Below, piece by piece: positions 27,539-34,673 of a stretch of 64,000 bases of DNA. A program made the translations under genes and the position numbers. This stretch comes from Cohnella xylanilytica (lineage in GTDB: Bacteria > Bacillota > Bacilli > Paenibacillales > Paenibacillaceae). The stretch lies in contig NZ_JACJVR010000052.1 in assembly GCF_014212175.1 (NCBI RefSeq), positions 1 through 64,000 of the forward strand, written 5' to 3'. The stretch's first letter is position 1. Each line of letters begins with the position of its first letter. A model generated the notes under the pieces. It saw only the letters and a program-made list of their open reading frames with translations, was not told where the DNA came from and made no database searches.

Positions 27539-28348
27539 CTATGCCAGTCTGTAATTAAGCTGTTTCCGGTCGCCATGCACTACTACGCAATGGTCTTTAG
27601 ACATTTCAAATATTCGAGTGGCGGTAGCCTCATCGAACTCACACATGGCGTCGATATCGAATTCAGAGGATACGAGAATCGGTAGATTGTTCAAATACCG
27701 ATAGTTGATGATGGCAAAGGCTTGTTCGATCTGGAATTCCGTCGGAGTCTTCCGGCCCTTCCACATGTCATCGATGTACAAGACGTCGATCCGCTGCATG
27801 AGTCCGATTCTGGTTTCCAGTTCGTCAAGGTTGTTTCGGAGCTCGGCGAATCCTTCTACCCAAGGGAAATAGATCAAGGGGACGCCTTTCCGCATGAGGT
27901 GATTGGCTACAGCCATGCAGAGATGAGTTTTGCCGCATCCCGGATTTCCGAGTAATGCCAAGCTATTCCGCCGCTTACCCTTGTTTTCATGAAACCATTT
28001 AGCGTAATCATAAGCGGCTTCATACGCTGTTTTGACGATTTCCGGCCTGTCTTCAAGATCAAATGCGCCGAAGGACTTCGTTTTAAACTCGTCTGTGATC
28101 CGGCTTTGCTTCATGATTCTTTCTGTTTTTCGAGAACTGCCGCAATGCTCGCATTCCCGCCAGTATTCGAGGCCGTCTTCGCCTTTAACTAGGTAGCCCA
28201 TCTGATCTTTGCACGTAAGGCATCGATACGACTTCGCGTGTTCTTGGCTTGATCCATCCGAGTTGGCCTCCTGTAACTGAATCCGCTGGATTCTTTGGCG
28301 CAGCTCCTCCATATCGAACCCCTGGGCGATTTCCTTGACTGCTTTCAC
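27539..28348 (-). CDS. DnaC/IstB-like helicase loader ATPase
   Basis: The 269-residue AAA+ protein probably loads the host replicative helicase at the satellite origin. It has an N-terminal zinc-finger-like CLTCKDQ...CEHCG pair (about 43-69), Walker A LLGNPGCGKTH, Walker B VLYIDDMW and an SSEFDID sensor. The GTG at 28348 has GGGAGG upstream. Its first 164 nt overlap the replication gene in another frame. Confidence 0.85.
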   Translation of the reverse strand: MKAVKEIAQGFDMEELRQRIQRIQLQEANSDGSSQEHAKSYRCLTCKDQMGYLVKGEDGLEYWRECEHCGSSRKTERIMKQSRITDEFKTKSFGAFDLEDRPEIVKTAYEAAYDYAKWFHENKGKRRNSLALLGNPGCGKTHLCMAVANHLMRKGVPLIYFPWVEGFAELRNNLDELETRIGLMQRIDVLYIDDMWKGRKTPTEFQIEQAFAIINYRYLNNLPILVSSEFDIDAMCEFDEATATRIFEMSKDHCVVVHGDRKQLNYRLA

Positions 28349-29129
28349 TCCTATCCCTCCCGTTCCTCTCCTGATTCATTTTCATCGCTAAGTCGGCGAA
28401 TTTTGCCCTCAGCTTGGACGCGCTAAGAATATTCGTTCGCCAGAAGTGGTGCGACGTAGCCCAGTCAATCACGGACCGGACAAGCGATTCATCCACCTTG
28501 TCGACTTCAAGGAGCTTCCGGAACTCGTCAGCCCATTTCTGAATATTCGCATTTCTGACAAGGTGCCCTACCCCGGATGCTTCCGCATGGTCCATTATCT
28601 TTTCGTGAAGATAAACCGCCATTACGTAGGGAGAAGAATCCTCGGAATAGGTCTTGCTGTTCCGAGAAGAAGTCTTTTGATCTTCATTCTTTACATTCTT
28701 ATCATTCTTTACATTCTTGTTTGTGGTCACTTGTTGGTCATCTGTTGGTCGTTTGTTGGTCACTTGTTGGTCAAACTGCTGGTCATCATTTTGGTATTTA
28801 TGCCAGTTAAGTATTGATACGACTGAATATTTGTTGGTCGGTTTGATGGTCAAAAATCCGCCGTTTTCAAGAGCCTCTAACCATCTCCATACCGTTTTAG
28901 GGCTTTTTTGTTGGTCAATGGGCAAACCCATGTTGAACATCGCATGAAGGTCGAATCGACCGGTCACGAACTCGCCTGGCATTAAGTGGACGATCTGGCG
29001 ACCGACGATTTGATCCCGCTCTTTGTGGGTCGCTTCGAACAGGCATATCAGCCACAAGCGAAGCAATTCGACATTGTTAAAGATGGGGTTCTCCCGCAAT
29101 TTGCGATGAAGCTTAATCCAGCCTTCCAT
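28185..29129 (-). CDS. Satellite replication initiator protein (DnaD-like)
   Basis: The 314-residue protein has a winged-helix N-terminus (WIKLHRKLRENPIFNN, LMPGEFVTGR, KTVWRWLEALENGGFL), a Gln/Asn/Lys-rich linker (about 116-155) and a helical C-terminal part. This layout is typical of Gram-positive phage replication proteins that work with a DnaC-like loader. The linker is encoded by 11-bp DNA repeats and AT-rich repeats that look like a replication origin. Confidence 0.78.
   Translation of the reverse strand: MEGWIKLHRKLRENPIFNNVELLRLWLICLFEATHKERDQIVGRQIVHLMPGEFVTGRFDLHAMFNMGLPIDQQKSPKTVWRWLEALENGGFLTIKPTNKYSVVSILNWHKYQNDDQQFDQQVTNKRPTDDQQVTTNKNVKNDKNVKNEDQKTSSRNSKTYSEDSSPYVMAVYLHEKIMDHAEASGVGHLVRNANIQKWADEFRKLLEVDKVDESLVRSVIDWATSHHFWRTNILSASKLRAKFADLAMKMNQERNGRDRSESSQGNRPGVRYGGAAPKNPADSVTGGQLGWIKPRTREVVSMPYVQRSDGLPS
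28685..28718. repeat. AT-rich 18-bp-period repeat beside the iterons
   Basis: CATTCTTTACATTCTT occurs at 28685-28700 and 28703-28718. AT-rich and adjacent to the iteron array, it could be the DNA-unwinding element. Confidence 0.6.
28723..28917. repeat. Iteron array in the replication gene (candidate origin)
   Basis: GGTC cores of TTGGTCA-like units begin at 28725, 28736, 28747, 28758, 28769 and 28781, an 11-bp period, with further copies at 28836, 28848 and 28913. Eleven is not a multiple of three, so the regularity is not explained by protein repeats. Confidence 0.7.
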
Positions 29130-29144
29130 GCCGCATCACCGCTC

Positions 29145-29459
29145 TTAAGCCTGATATTGTGCCAGCAGCTCCCCGCGAAGCCAGAGTTCGATGTTTTCTC
29201 GATGGAATAGAATCCGGCCGCGCACCTTCACATGCGGAAGTTGGTTTTCCCGAACCATTGTATAGATGGTTCCGGTCGACACGCCCATCAATTCCGCCGC
29301 CGTCTTGACGTCCACCGTTTGGCGCTGCGGCTTCTGTGGAGCCTGTTGCACCGGATCAGGGCTTTGCATTTCCTGCCGATGTCCGATAAGACCTTTATTC
29401 TCCAGAAACTCCATGAACTCGCGGAGGAGCGCTTCAGCTTCCGTTGCTTGAATCCCCAT
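29145..29459 (-). CDS. AlpA/excisionase-family DNA-binding protein
   Basis: The 104-residue protein has a helical N-terminus, a Gln/Pro-rich linker, and a C-terminal winged helix-turn-helix: VDVKTAAELMGVSTGTIYTM, then HVKVRGRILFHRENIELWL. The ATG at 29459 has AGGAGGAAG upstream. It precedes the replication gene and may control it. Confidence 0.75.
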   Translation of the reverse strand: MGIQATEAEALLREFMEFLENKGLIGHRQEMQSPDPVQQAPQKPQRQTVDVKTAAELMGVSTGTIYTMVRENQLPHVKVRGRILFHRENIELWLRGELLAQYQA

Positions 29460-29700
29460 AGGTATCTTCCTCCTCATATTGTTGAATGATTGCGTTGCGC
29501 TCGGCGCGAAGTTGTTCGATCCGGGCCCCGATAATTCCCCTCACGTTATAGGTAGTGCCGTCATCCAGATCCGCTATCTGATTAGTCGTCAGCTCCTTCG
29601 CCAGCCGTACATGCTCCCTTGCGATCTCTACGAGTCGGTCGCCATGCTCGCTATTAACGGCCATCCAGATTGCCCGCTTACTGAATTTCTGCTCATTCAT
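29434..29700 (-). CDS. Hypothetical satellite protein
   Basis: The 88-residue protein is mostly helical (VEIAREHVRLAKELTTNQIA; RIEQLRAERNAIIQQYEEED). Its ATG overlaps the preceding stop by 4 nt and its end overlaps the next gene by 26 nt. No family is recognised. Confidence 0.6.
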   Translation of the reverse strand: MNEQKFSKRAIWMAVNSEHGDRLVEIAREHVRLAKELTTNQIADLDDGTTYNVRGIIGARIEQLRAERNAIIQQYEEEDTYGDSSNGS

Positions 29701-30344
29701 ACTTCCGCACCCCGCAAACGTTGGAAGATATCCATGATATCGCGGTCATTGGATATGTACCGCGTGTAAGTCCGTTCCGCCCACTGGACAGCCTCATGCT
29801 TGCTCATTCGTCGAACCTCTTGCTTGATCGCCGCCGCCGTCTTGCCATAGCGACGAGAGGCGAGCAGCTTGAAGTATTCGCCCATGAACAGGGCGCCCTT
29901 CGGATTCTTGTCCATCATCTCCAGCAAACAGAACTTGAGAATCCCACGAGCGGACAACAAGACGCCTTCGGGATCTTCCGGGTTCGGTCTTACGTCCGCC
30001 CCCTTCTCCATCAGTTGAGAACTTGGCTTGAACGCTCCAGGCGTGTTCCTGATTCGTCTCATTGTCACGTCTGGGGCGTTCATTTGGGCCCCGTAAGAGA
30101 CGAACCGAACGTCTCGTTCGTATTCCACTTCGAAGCCTTCGGACTTCAACGAATCAATCAGCGTTAACAGGCAGGCAGCAGCTTCGTTGATGGAAAACGA
30201 ATCCTCATACATTTTGAATTGCCCCGCCCCGACGTCGATCGCAATTGCGTAGTGAGAGAACGGATCGCCGTCGCGGATCGGGAAGACGAAGATTTTCCCG
30301 CCGAGCCGCTGTTGCATTTCCCTGGCCATTTGTTCGATCGTCAT
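29697..30344 (-). CDS. Hypothetical satellite protein (early module)
   Basis: The 215-residue protein begins MTIEQMAREMQQRLGGKIFV. Its first part has a beta-rich FSHYAIAIDVGAGQFKMYE segment; its last third is helical and basic (RRYGKTAAAIKQEVRRMSKH). The start at 30344 overlaps the XRE gene stop as ATGA. No family is recognised; its place in the early module suggests a role in replication or control. Confidence 0.6.
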   Translation of the reverse strand: MTIEQMAREMQQRLGGKIFVFPIRDGDPFSHYAIAIDVGAGQFKMYEDSFSINEAAACLLTLIDSLKSEGFEVEYERDVRFVSYGAQMNAPDVTMRRIRNTPGAFKPSSQLMEKGADVRPNPEDPEGVLLSARGILKFCLLEMMDKNPKGALFMGEYFKLLASRRYGKTAAAIKQEVRRMSKHEAVQWAERTYTRYISNDRDIMDIFQRLRGAEV

Positions 30345-30574
30345 TGGTTTATCACCTTTCTCCATTCAGCGAGCGCTTCTTCTTCGCTGCCGATGTAAAC
30401 TTGGCTAACCGAAACACGGTAAACTTTCAATAATTTCACGAAGAGGGAGAGCGAGGCGGAACGATTGTTCTTCTCCCAACGTCGAAGTGTTTTGACATCA
30501 ATTCCAGCTTCCTTTGCTGCCTGTTGTTCCGTCTTGCCGGCGTTTTCCCTTATCATTCTCAATGTCAACTTCAC
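30341..30574 (-). CDS. XRE-family helix-turn-helix regulator
   Basis: The 77 residues form one helix-turn-helix domain: RENAGKTEQQAAKEAGIDVK, then TLRRWEKNNRSASLSLFVKL. The start is GTG with AGGAGGG upstream. It heads the early minus-strand genes that follow the Cro-like gene. Confidence 0.8.
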   Translation of the reverse strand: MKLTLRMIRENAGKTEQQAAKEAGIDVKTLRRWEKNNRSASLSLFVKLLKVYRVSVSQVYIGSEEEALAEWRKVINQ

Positions 30575-30594
30575 TTGAAACCCTCCTCAAATGA

Positions 30595-30603
30595 ATGGTT
30601 TAC
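30595..30603. promoter_or_regulatory. Operator half-site upstream of the XRE gene
   Basis: ATGGTTTAC is repeated at 30775-30783 and, with one change, at 31035-31043. Its place before an early gene suggests control by the same repressor. Confidence 0.4.
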
Positions 30604-30659
30604 CGTTTATCTGCTGAATCGAGGTAATGCCATATTCAGTTTTCAAGGAGCGGGTTAGA

Positions 30660-30776
30660 TCATTCCTGAGCCAGTAGCGCCAGCGCGATCAGATTGCCGC
30701 GCTTCGTGCGGACGTACAAGCGGCCACCAAGAGCTACACCACATAGTCCCAATTCGACGATTTTTATGCTAACCAT
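30660..30776 (-). CDS. Possible small protein after the Cro-like gene
   Basis: A 38-codon frame starts at an ATG overlapping the Cro-like stop (CATGGTTAG). It encodes a partly hydrophobic peptide (VELGLCGVALGGRL; NLIALALLAQE). There is no separate ribosome site, so it may be translated by coupling or not at all. Confidence 0.3.
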   Translation of the reverse strand: MVSIKIVELGLCGVALGGRLYVRTKRGNLIALALLAQE

Positions 30777-30981
30777 GGTTTACATGACTTGCAAAAAAAA
30801 TCTCATCCGGGGATCTCTTCAGAGCTTCGCAAATGGAGAGCATTAACAAACCGTTAGGAACTTGCCCCTTCAATTCAATGTTTGTGATGGTTTGTCGGCT
30901 CGTTCCAGATCGACGAGCAAGCTCAGATAGTGGCATCCCTACCTCCTTCCTAACCATACGAAGCCTGTTGTTGCTAACCAT
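30769..30981 (-). CDS. Cro-like XRE-family regulator
   Basis: The 70-residue protein has a single helix-turn-helix (MVRKEVGMPLSELARRSGTS, RQTITNIELKGQVPNGLLML). AAGGAGGTG precedes the ATG. It is transcribed divergently from the CI-like gene, with AACCATGGTT sites on both sides, so it is the probable Cro counterpart of the lysogeny switch. Confidence 0.85.
   Translation of the reverse strand: MVSNNRLRMVRKEVGMPLSELARRSGTSRQTITNIELKGQVPNGLLMLSICEALKRSPDEIFFASHVNHG
30771..30780. promoter_or_regulatory. Repressor operator overlapping the end of the Cro-like gene
   Basis: The palindrome AACCATGGTT matches the copy at 31031-31040. An operator at the far end of the cro-type gene is also known in phage TP901-1, where it supports looping. 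Confidence 0.5.
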
Positions 30982-30994
30982 GTGTTACACCTCC

Positions 30995-31040
30995 TTGTCA
31001 TTCATAATACATGATGATATCATTAGTGTCAACCATGGTT
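30995..31040. promoter_or_regulatory. Divergent lysogeny-switch promoters and operator
   Basis: For the minus-strand Cro-like gene, TTGACA (31027-31032), 17 nt, TATTAT (31004-31009). For the plus-strand CI-like gene, TTGTCA (30995-31000), 17 nt, TATCAT (31018-31023). The operator palindrome AACCATGGTT (31031-31040) covers the -35 of the Cro-side promoter. A variant site TAACCATGTGTTA lies at 30975-30987. Confidence 0.7.
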
Positions 31041-31060
31041 TGCATTGAGGGGGAATATGA

Positions 31061-31648
31061 ATGTCTGAGTTCGGAAATTACATCAAAGAGCTACGTGGAA
31101 ACAAGAGCTTAAGGGAATTAGAGCGCCTTTCTAATGTTAGTCACACATATATCAGTAAGCTTGAAAAAGGCTTTGACCCAAGATCTGGCGAGAAGATTGT
31201 GCCCTCCATCGATACAATAAAGAAGTTGGCATCTGCTTTTGATATTGATTATGTTGAACTCATGGATAAAGCAGGGTATTTTGATGACGATGCAAACGTG
31301 TACTTAAAATCTGAGCTATATAACGAATTAACATCTGGACTTAAGGTTATGGAATCTCAAATTCAAAATATGAAAGATGATGCTATCGAGAGCCTAAAGC
31401 AAGGAACCATCCCATTAGACAAATGGTTACTTACAGGAAATACAACATGGAGAGGTCGCACCTTAACAGTTGGGAATGCACGGGATTTAATGGCTTTTTT
31501 GGATAATTGCCTTGACAACGAAATAGAGCACATAATAAAGCACCTTAGAATCAGGTACAACGGTCGCAAGTTAAATGAAAAGGATCGTGAACGCATACTA
31601 GATATGATTAAAGTACTATTTCCTGAAGATGCGTCGAAGGAGACGTGA
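31061..31648 (+). CDS. CI-like repressor of the satellite
   Basis: The 195-residue protein has an N-terminal helix-turn-helix (ELRGNKSLRELERLSNVSHT, YISKLEKG) and a long C-terminal part that is not a visible LexA-type peptidase domain. I see no Ser/Lys cleavage signature, so induction may need an antirepressor or helper protein, as in phage-inducible islands. GAGGGGG stands before the ATG. The gene is AT-rich compared with its surroundings and leads a plus-strand unit ending in the integrase. Confidence 0.83.
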   Translation: MSEFGNYIKELRGNKSLRELERLSNVSHTYISKLEKGFDPRSGEKIVPSIDTIKKLASAFDIDYVELMDKAGYFDDDANVYLKSELYNELTSGLKVMESQIQNMKDDAIESLKQGTIPLDKWLLTGNTTWRGRTLTVGNARDLMAFLDNCLDNEIEHIIKHLRIRYNGRKLNEKDRERILDMIKVLFPEDASKET

Positions 31649-31992
31649 GCGTGAAAAACGATCGGAAGATGGTTATTAACCTATCCATCGAGTTAACCGA
31701 CGAGCTTATTTCAGCTATTTCAGTCGCCGTGGTTTCAGCGTTAGGAAAGATGAGCTACGCAGGCTTCAACCCAAAGTCCGGATTCGATTTCCCCAATGAA
31801 TACGATGGCACCTCCGAGCTTCTTACTCCACAAGACATTGCTGATTATCTACAGAAGAGTCGAAGGCGCGTTTATGATCTATTGCGTCTAGAGCCGCAAT
31901 TCGGAGGCATTCCAAGCTTCAAAGTCGGATCCGGAAGAAGAGTCAGAAGAGACGATTTTCTTAAATGGCTTGAATCACGCGAGCGGGGGTGA
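31645..31992 (+). CDS. Helix-turn-helix protein before the integrase (AlpA-like)
   Basis: The 115-residue protein starts with GTG overlapping the CI-like stop (GTGA). Its C-terminal half has TPQDIADYLQKSRRRVYDLL and KVGSGRRVRRDDFLKWLESR, an excisionase-type winged helix. The N-terminal half is not recognised. Confidence 0.7.
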   Translation: MSVKNDRKMVINLSIELTDELISAISVAVVSALGKMSYAGFNPKSGFDFPNEYDGTSELLTPQDIADYLQKSRRRVYDLLRLEPQFGGIPSFKVGSGRRVRRDDFLKWLESRERG

Positions 31993-31996
31993 GCGA

Positions 31997-32335
31997 TTGG
32001 ATACTGCGGGATTCATCGAAGCTCTAAGGGCAGACATCAAGCGGGAACTTCGAGAAGAGATTCGAGAAGAGCTTAAACAAGAGCTTAAACAAGAGCTCTT
32101 GGATGAGTTAATGCCACTGATCGAGAAGAGAATTAGTAAGAATCTATTTACATCTAAAGAAGCAGCAGCCTATCTAAGAGTATCCCACGGCACGCTTTGG
32201 CTATTAATGAAGAATAAAGAACTCCCTCATTTTCACATAGGTCGCAGGCTTAGGTTTAGACAAAGCGACCTTGACCAGTTTATCCAGTCAAAGATGCAAA
32301 AGAATTTTCCGAAGGTGGTCGAGCAAAATGGCTAG
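31997..32335 (+). CDS. Excisionase-family DNA-binding protein
   Basis: The 112-residue protein has a charged coiled coil (REEIREELKQELKQELLDEL) and then a winged helix-turn-helix (FTSKEAAAYLRVSHGTLWLL, HIGRRLRFRQSDLDQF). A TTG at 31997 with GGGGGTGAG upstream is the likely start. Its end overlaps the integrase start by 8 nt, so it is a good candidate for the directionality factor. Confidence 0.72.
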   Translation: MDTAGFIEALRADIKRELREEIREELKQELKQELLDELMPLIEKRISKNLFTSKEAAAYLRVSHGTLWLLMKNKELPHFHIGRRLRFRQSDLDQFIQSKMQKNFPKVVEQNG

Positions 32336-33554
32336 CATCCGCCAGCGCGGAGAGAATTCTTGGTTGCTTACCGTCATGGCCGGCAAGGATGCAAACGGGA
32401 AGTACATCCGACGATTTAAAACGGTCACGATCGACGATCCAGCCCTTTTGAAGACGAAGAAACGGCTCGACGACTTCCTAAATTCGGAATACGTTAAGTT
32501 CCGGGAAGAAGTAGAATCGGGGGAATACATCAAGCCGGAGAAGATGACGTTTCGGGCGTTCGTGGAGAACTGGCGCCAGAAATACGCCATAAAGCATTTA
32601 GCATTCAAGTCGATCGCCGCATATGAGACTCAGCTCCGTTCGCATATCCTGCCGGAATTCGGAGAGATGAAGCTTGAAGATATCAAGCCGCTGCATATCG
32701 TCGATTATCTGGACAAGCTTGAACAGGCGAAAAAAGCAAAGGGTAACGGAGGCCTTGCATCTAGCACCATCGAAATGAACCGGCGTGTACTGATGAACAT
32801 CTTTAAACGCGCTGTAGAATGGCGGATAATTAAGATCAACCCAGTTGCGACCGTTGGTAAGCCGAGAGTTACCCATCAAGAGATTGAACCATTCGATGAG
32901 AACGAAGTTAGGCAGCTCCTTCAAGCGCTCCAGAAAGAGCCGTACCACTGGCGTATAATGATTACTCTAGCCCTTACAACGGGCATGAGACGCGGCGAGA
33001 TGTTGGGCTTGGAATGGAAGCACATTGACTGGAAGAACGGCATTATAGAAGTGTCGCAAACGCTTGTTTATGCAAACAAGGGTGAAATCATCGTCAAGGA
33101 GCCGAAAACGAAGAACGGCCGGCGTAAGCTTTCCCTACCCGTCTCTGTGCTCGATGATCTTCGAGAATACTATGCTTATCGCGTGAAGGAACGGGACAAG
33201 CTTGGAGACGCCTGGAACGGCAAGGATAAGCATGGGCGTGAATGGAACTTCGTTTTTAGTCATGCGGACGGGACGCCGTTTCACCATCATACCCCGAACC
33301 AATGGTTCCGCCTATTCTTGCAAGCTAACGGCATTCGACGTATTCGCCTTCATGATCTGAGACATACATCCGCAACGCTGCTGATAAGCCAAGGCGTCCA
33401 TGCTAAAATCATTTCGGAGCGCCTGGGACATGGAAACATCAGCACGACCATGAACATCTATGGACATGCCCTCCGGTCAGCCGATCAGGCCGCGGCGGAC
33501 AAGTTCGAATCCCTTTTCACGAAGAAAACAACGGCCAAAAACAAGACGCCTTGA
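32328..33554 (+). CDS. int: Tyrosine recombinase/integrase
   Basis: The 408-residue integrase has an N-terminal arm-binding domain (MASIRQRGENSWLLTVMAGK), a SAM-like core-binding domain (about 60-165) and the catalytic domain with Arg in TTGMRRGEMLGLEW, HDLRHTSATLL, LGHGNISTTMNIYGH and Tyr in the last block. The ATG at 32328 is preferred because AAGGTGG precedes it. It ends 52 nt before attR. Confidence 0.95.
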   Translation: MASIRQRGENSWLLTVMAGKDANGKYIRRFKTVTIDDPALLKTKKRLDDFLNSEYVKFREEVESGEYIKPEKMTFRAFVENWRQKYAIKHLAFKSIAAYETQLRSHILPEFGEMKLEDIKPLHIVDYLDKLEQAKKAKGNGGLASSTIEMNRRVLMNIFKRAVEWRIIKINPVATVGKPRVTHQEIEPFDENEVRQLLQALQKEPYHWRIMITLALTTGMRRGEMLGLEWKHIDWKNGIIEVSQTLVYANKGEIIVKEPKTKNGRRKLSLPVSVLDDLREYYAYRVKERDKLGDAWNGKDKHGREWNFVFSHADGTPFHHHTPNQWFRLFLQANGIRRIRLHDLRHTSATLLISQGVHAKIISERLGHGNISTTMNIYGHALRSADQAAADKFESLFTKKTTAKNKTP

Positions 33555-33579
33555 GCCCTCCGCTCTTGGCGTCTTTTGG
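33543..33579 (+). terminator. Integrase terminator
   Basis: AAGACGCC pairs with GGCGTCTT, the stop codon lies in the loop side, and TTTTGG follows. It ends plus-strand transcription before attR. Confidence 0.75.
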
Positions 33580-33605
33580 TGTTGGTTCAGACGTTTCCGC
33601 AAAGG

Positions 33606-33628
33606 TTTTTGCGACAATTTTGCAACAA
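33606..33628. other. attR of the integrated element
   Basis: This is identical over 23 bp to 18455-18477 and lies next to the integrase gene. Confidence 0.88.
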
Positions 33629-33681
33629 ACACTCTTTTCCTATTAAATAAACCCAGTAATATCAAGGCCTACAGCCGTCCA

Positions 33682-33700
33682 ACATCCTATGCAGGAGGTA
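33682..33700. repeat. 19-bp repeat outside the right end of the integrated element
   Basis: ACATCCTATGCAGGAGGTA is identical to 18316-18334. The 11-mer TAATATCAAGG also occurs on both sides (18378-18388 and 33657-33667), but in reversed order relative to att, so these are not simply longer att arms. Confidence 0.75.
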
Positions 33701-33721
33701 GGCAAATGACATCCCCTCGGC

Positions 33722-33753
33722 AAAAAAACCGCTCCGCCAAAAGGCGAAACGGT
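33722..33753 (-). terminator. Terminator of the pheB-hom-thrB-pheA-ilvE operon
   Basis: The minus strand has ACCGTTTCGCC, a TTTT loop, GGCGGAGCGGT and a long T run. Confidence 0.85.
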
Positions 33754-33769
33754 TCGTCCCCATTCCCTG

Positions 33770-34651
33770 CTATTCGAAGGCTCGGACGCCCTCGACCGTG
33801 ACGATCTTGCGGAATTCCTGCAATAATCGCGTCGTGATCGGCCCCGCGTGCCCGGCCCCGATCGTCCGCCCGTCCACTTCGCGTACGGCGATGACTTCGG
33901 CGGCGGTGCCCGTGAAGAACGCTTCGTCGGCCGTATACACGTCATGCAGCGTAAACGGCTCTTCCTTCAGCGGATACCCGAGCTTGGCGCACAGATCGAT
34001 GATGGCCCCGCGCGTGATTCCCTCCAGAGCCCCGATGTAGCAAGGCGGCGTGTAGACGACTCCGCGTTTGACGATGAAGATGTTGTCGCTCGAGCCCTCC
34101 GCCACGTACCCTTGGGAATTCAGCATGATCGCTTCGCCGACTCCCGCGAGGTTCGACTGGATCTTCACCAGGATGTTGTTGAGGTAGTTCAGAGATTTGA
34201 TCTTCGGGTTCAGCGCGTCCGGAAGGTTCCGGCGCGGGCTGACGGAGACGGAGCGCAAGCCTTCGCGGTACGCTTCCTCCGGGTAGATCGACAGCTCCTC
34301 GACGATGATGACGACGAACGCCTGCGGGCAGCGGGTCGGATCGAGTCCCAGGTTGCCCGGGCCGCGCGATACGACGAGGCGGATGTAGCCGTTCTTCATG
34401 CCGTTCTTGCGGAGCGTCTCCACGAGCGCGTCCTGCATCTCGGCGTACGACAGCGGAATGTCCAGCATGATCGACTTCGCCGAATCGTACAGCCGGTCGA
34501 GATGCTCCTTGCAACGGAAGATGTTCCCGTCGTAAATCCGAATCCCTTCGAAAATCCCGTCCCCGTACAGGAAACCGTGATCATATACGGAGATTTTTGC
34601 ATTTTCCTTGGTGACGAATTCGCCATTCAGATAAATCCATTGCTCCGACAT
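33770..34651 (-). CDS. ilvE: Branched-chain amino acid aminotransferase
   Basis: This fold-type IV PLP enzyme interconverts Val, Leu and Ile with their keto acids. The 293-residue protein has SVYDHGFLYGDGIFEGIR, the PLP lysine K152 in IKSLNYLNN, EGSSDNIF and FFTGTAAEV. The ATG at 34651 is preferred over a GTG 12 bases upstream, which lies on the GGAGG itself. It is last in an operon with pheA, thrB and hom, linking aromatic, threonine and branched-chain synthesis. Confidence 0.95.
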   Translation of the reverse strand: MSEQWIYLNGEFVTKENAKISVYDHGFLYGDGIFEGIRIYDGNIFRCKEHLDRLYDSAKSIMLDIPLSYAEMQDALVETLRKNGMKNGYIRLVVSRGPGNLGLDPTRCPQAFVVIIVEELSIYPEEAYREGLRSVSVSPRRNLPDALNPKIKSLNYLNNILVKIQSNLAGVGEAIMLNSQGYVAEGSSDNIFIVKRGVVYTPPCYIGALEGITRGAIIDLCAKLGYPLKEEPFTLHDVYTADEAFFTGTAAEVIAVREVDGRTIGAGHAGPITTRLLQEFRKIVTVEGVRAFE

Positions 34652-34673
34652 GCTCTCTGACACCTCCGGTAAT

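Larger units (their letters stand above)
18455..33628. mobile_element. Capsid-forming PICI-like phage satellite (15.2 kb)
   Basis: The element lies between safA and ilvE in an intergenic site. It has an integrase, divergent CI/Cro-like regulators, four AlpA/Xis-like proteins, a replication module, an ArpU-like regulator, and HK97-type portal, protease, capsid, connector, HNH, TerS, TerL and head-closure genes. It has no tail, tape-measure, baseplate, holin or endolysin gene. Genes are densely packed with 4-nt overlaps and no visible decay. This is the composition described for capsid-forming phage-inducible chromosomal islands, which make their own heads and use helper tails. A prophage that lost its tail block is the alternative. 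Confidence 0.8.

Noticed and set aside
30660-30776. tRNA or small RNA in the gap after the Cro-like gene
   Set aside because: No cloverleaf or terminator was found; a weak coupled small frame is the better explanation.
18455-33628. Ordinary complete prophage
   Set aside because: No tail, tape-measure, baseplate, holin or endolysin gene is present, and 15.2 kb is too small for a tailed phage of this type.
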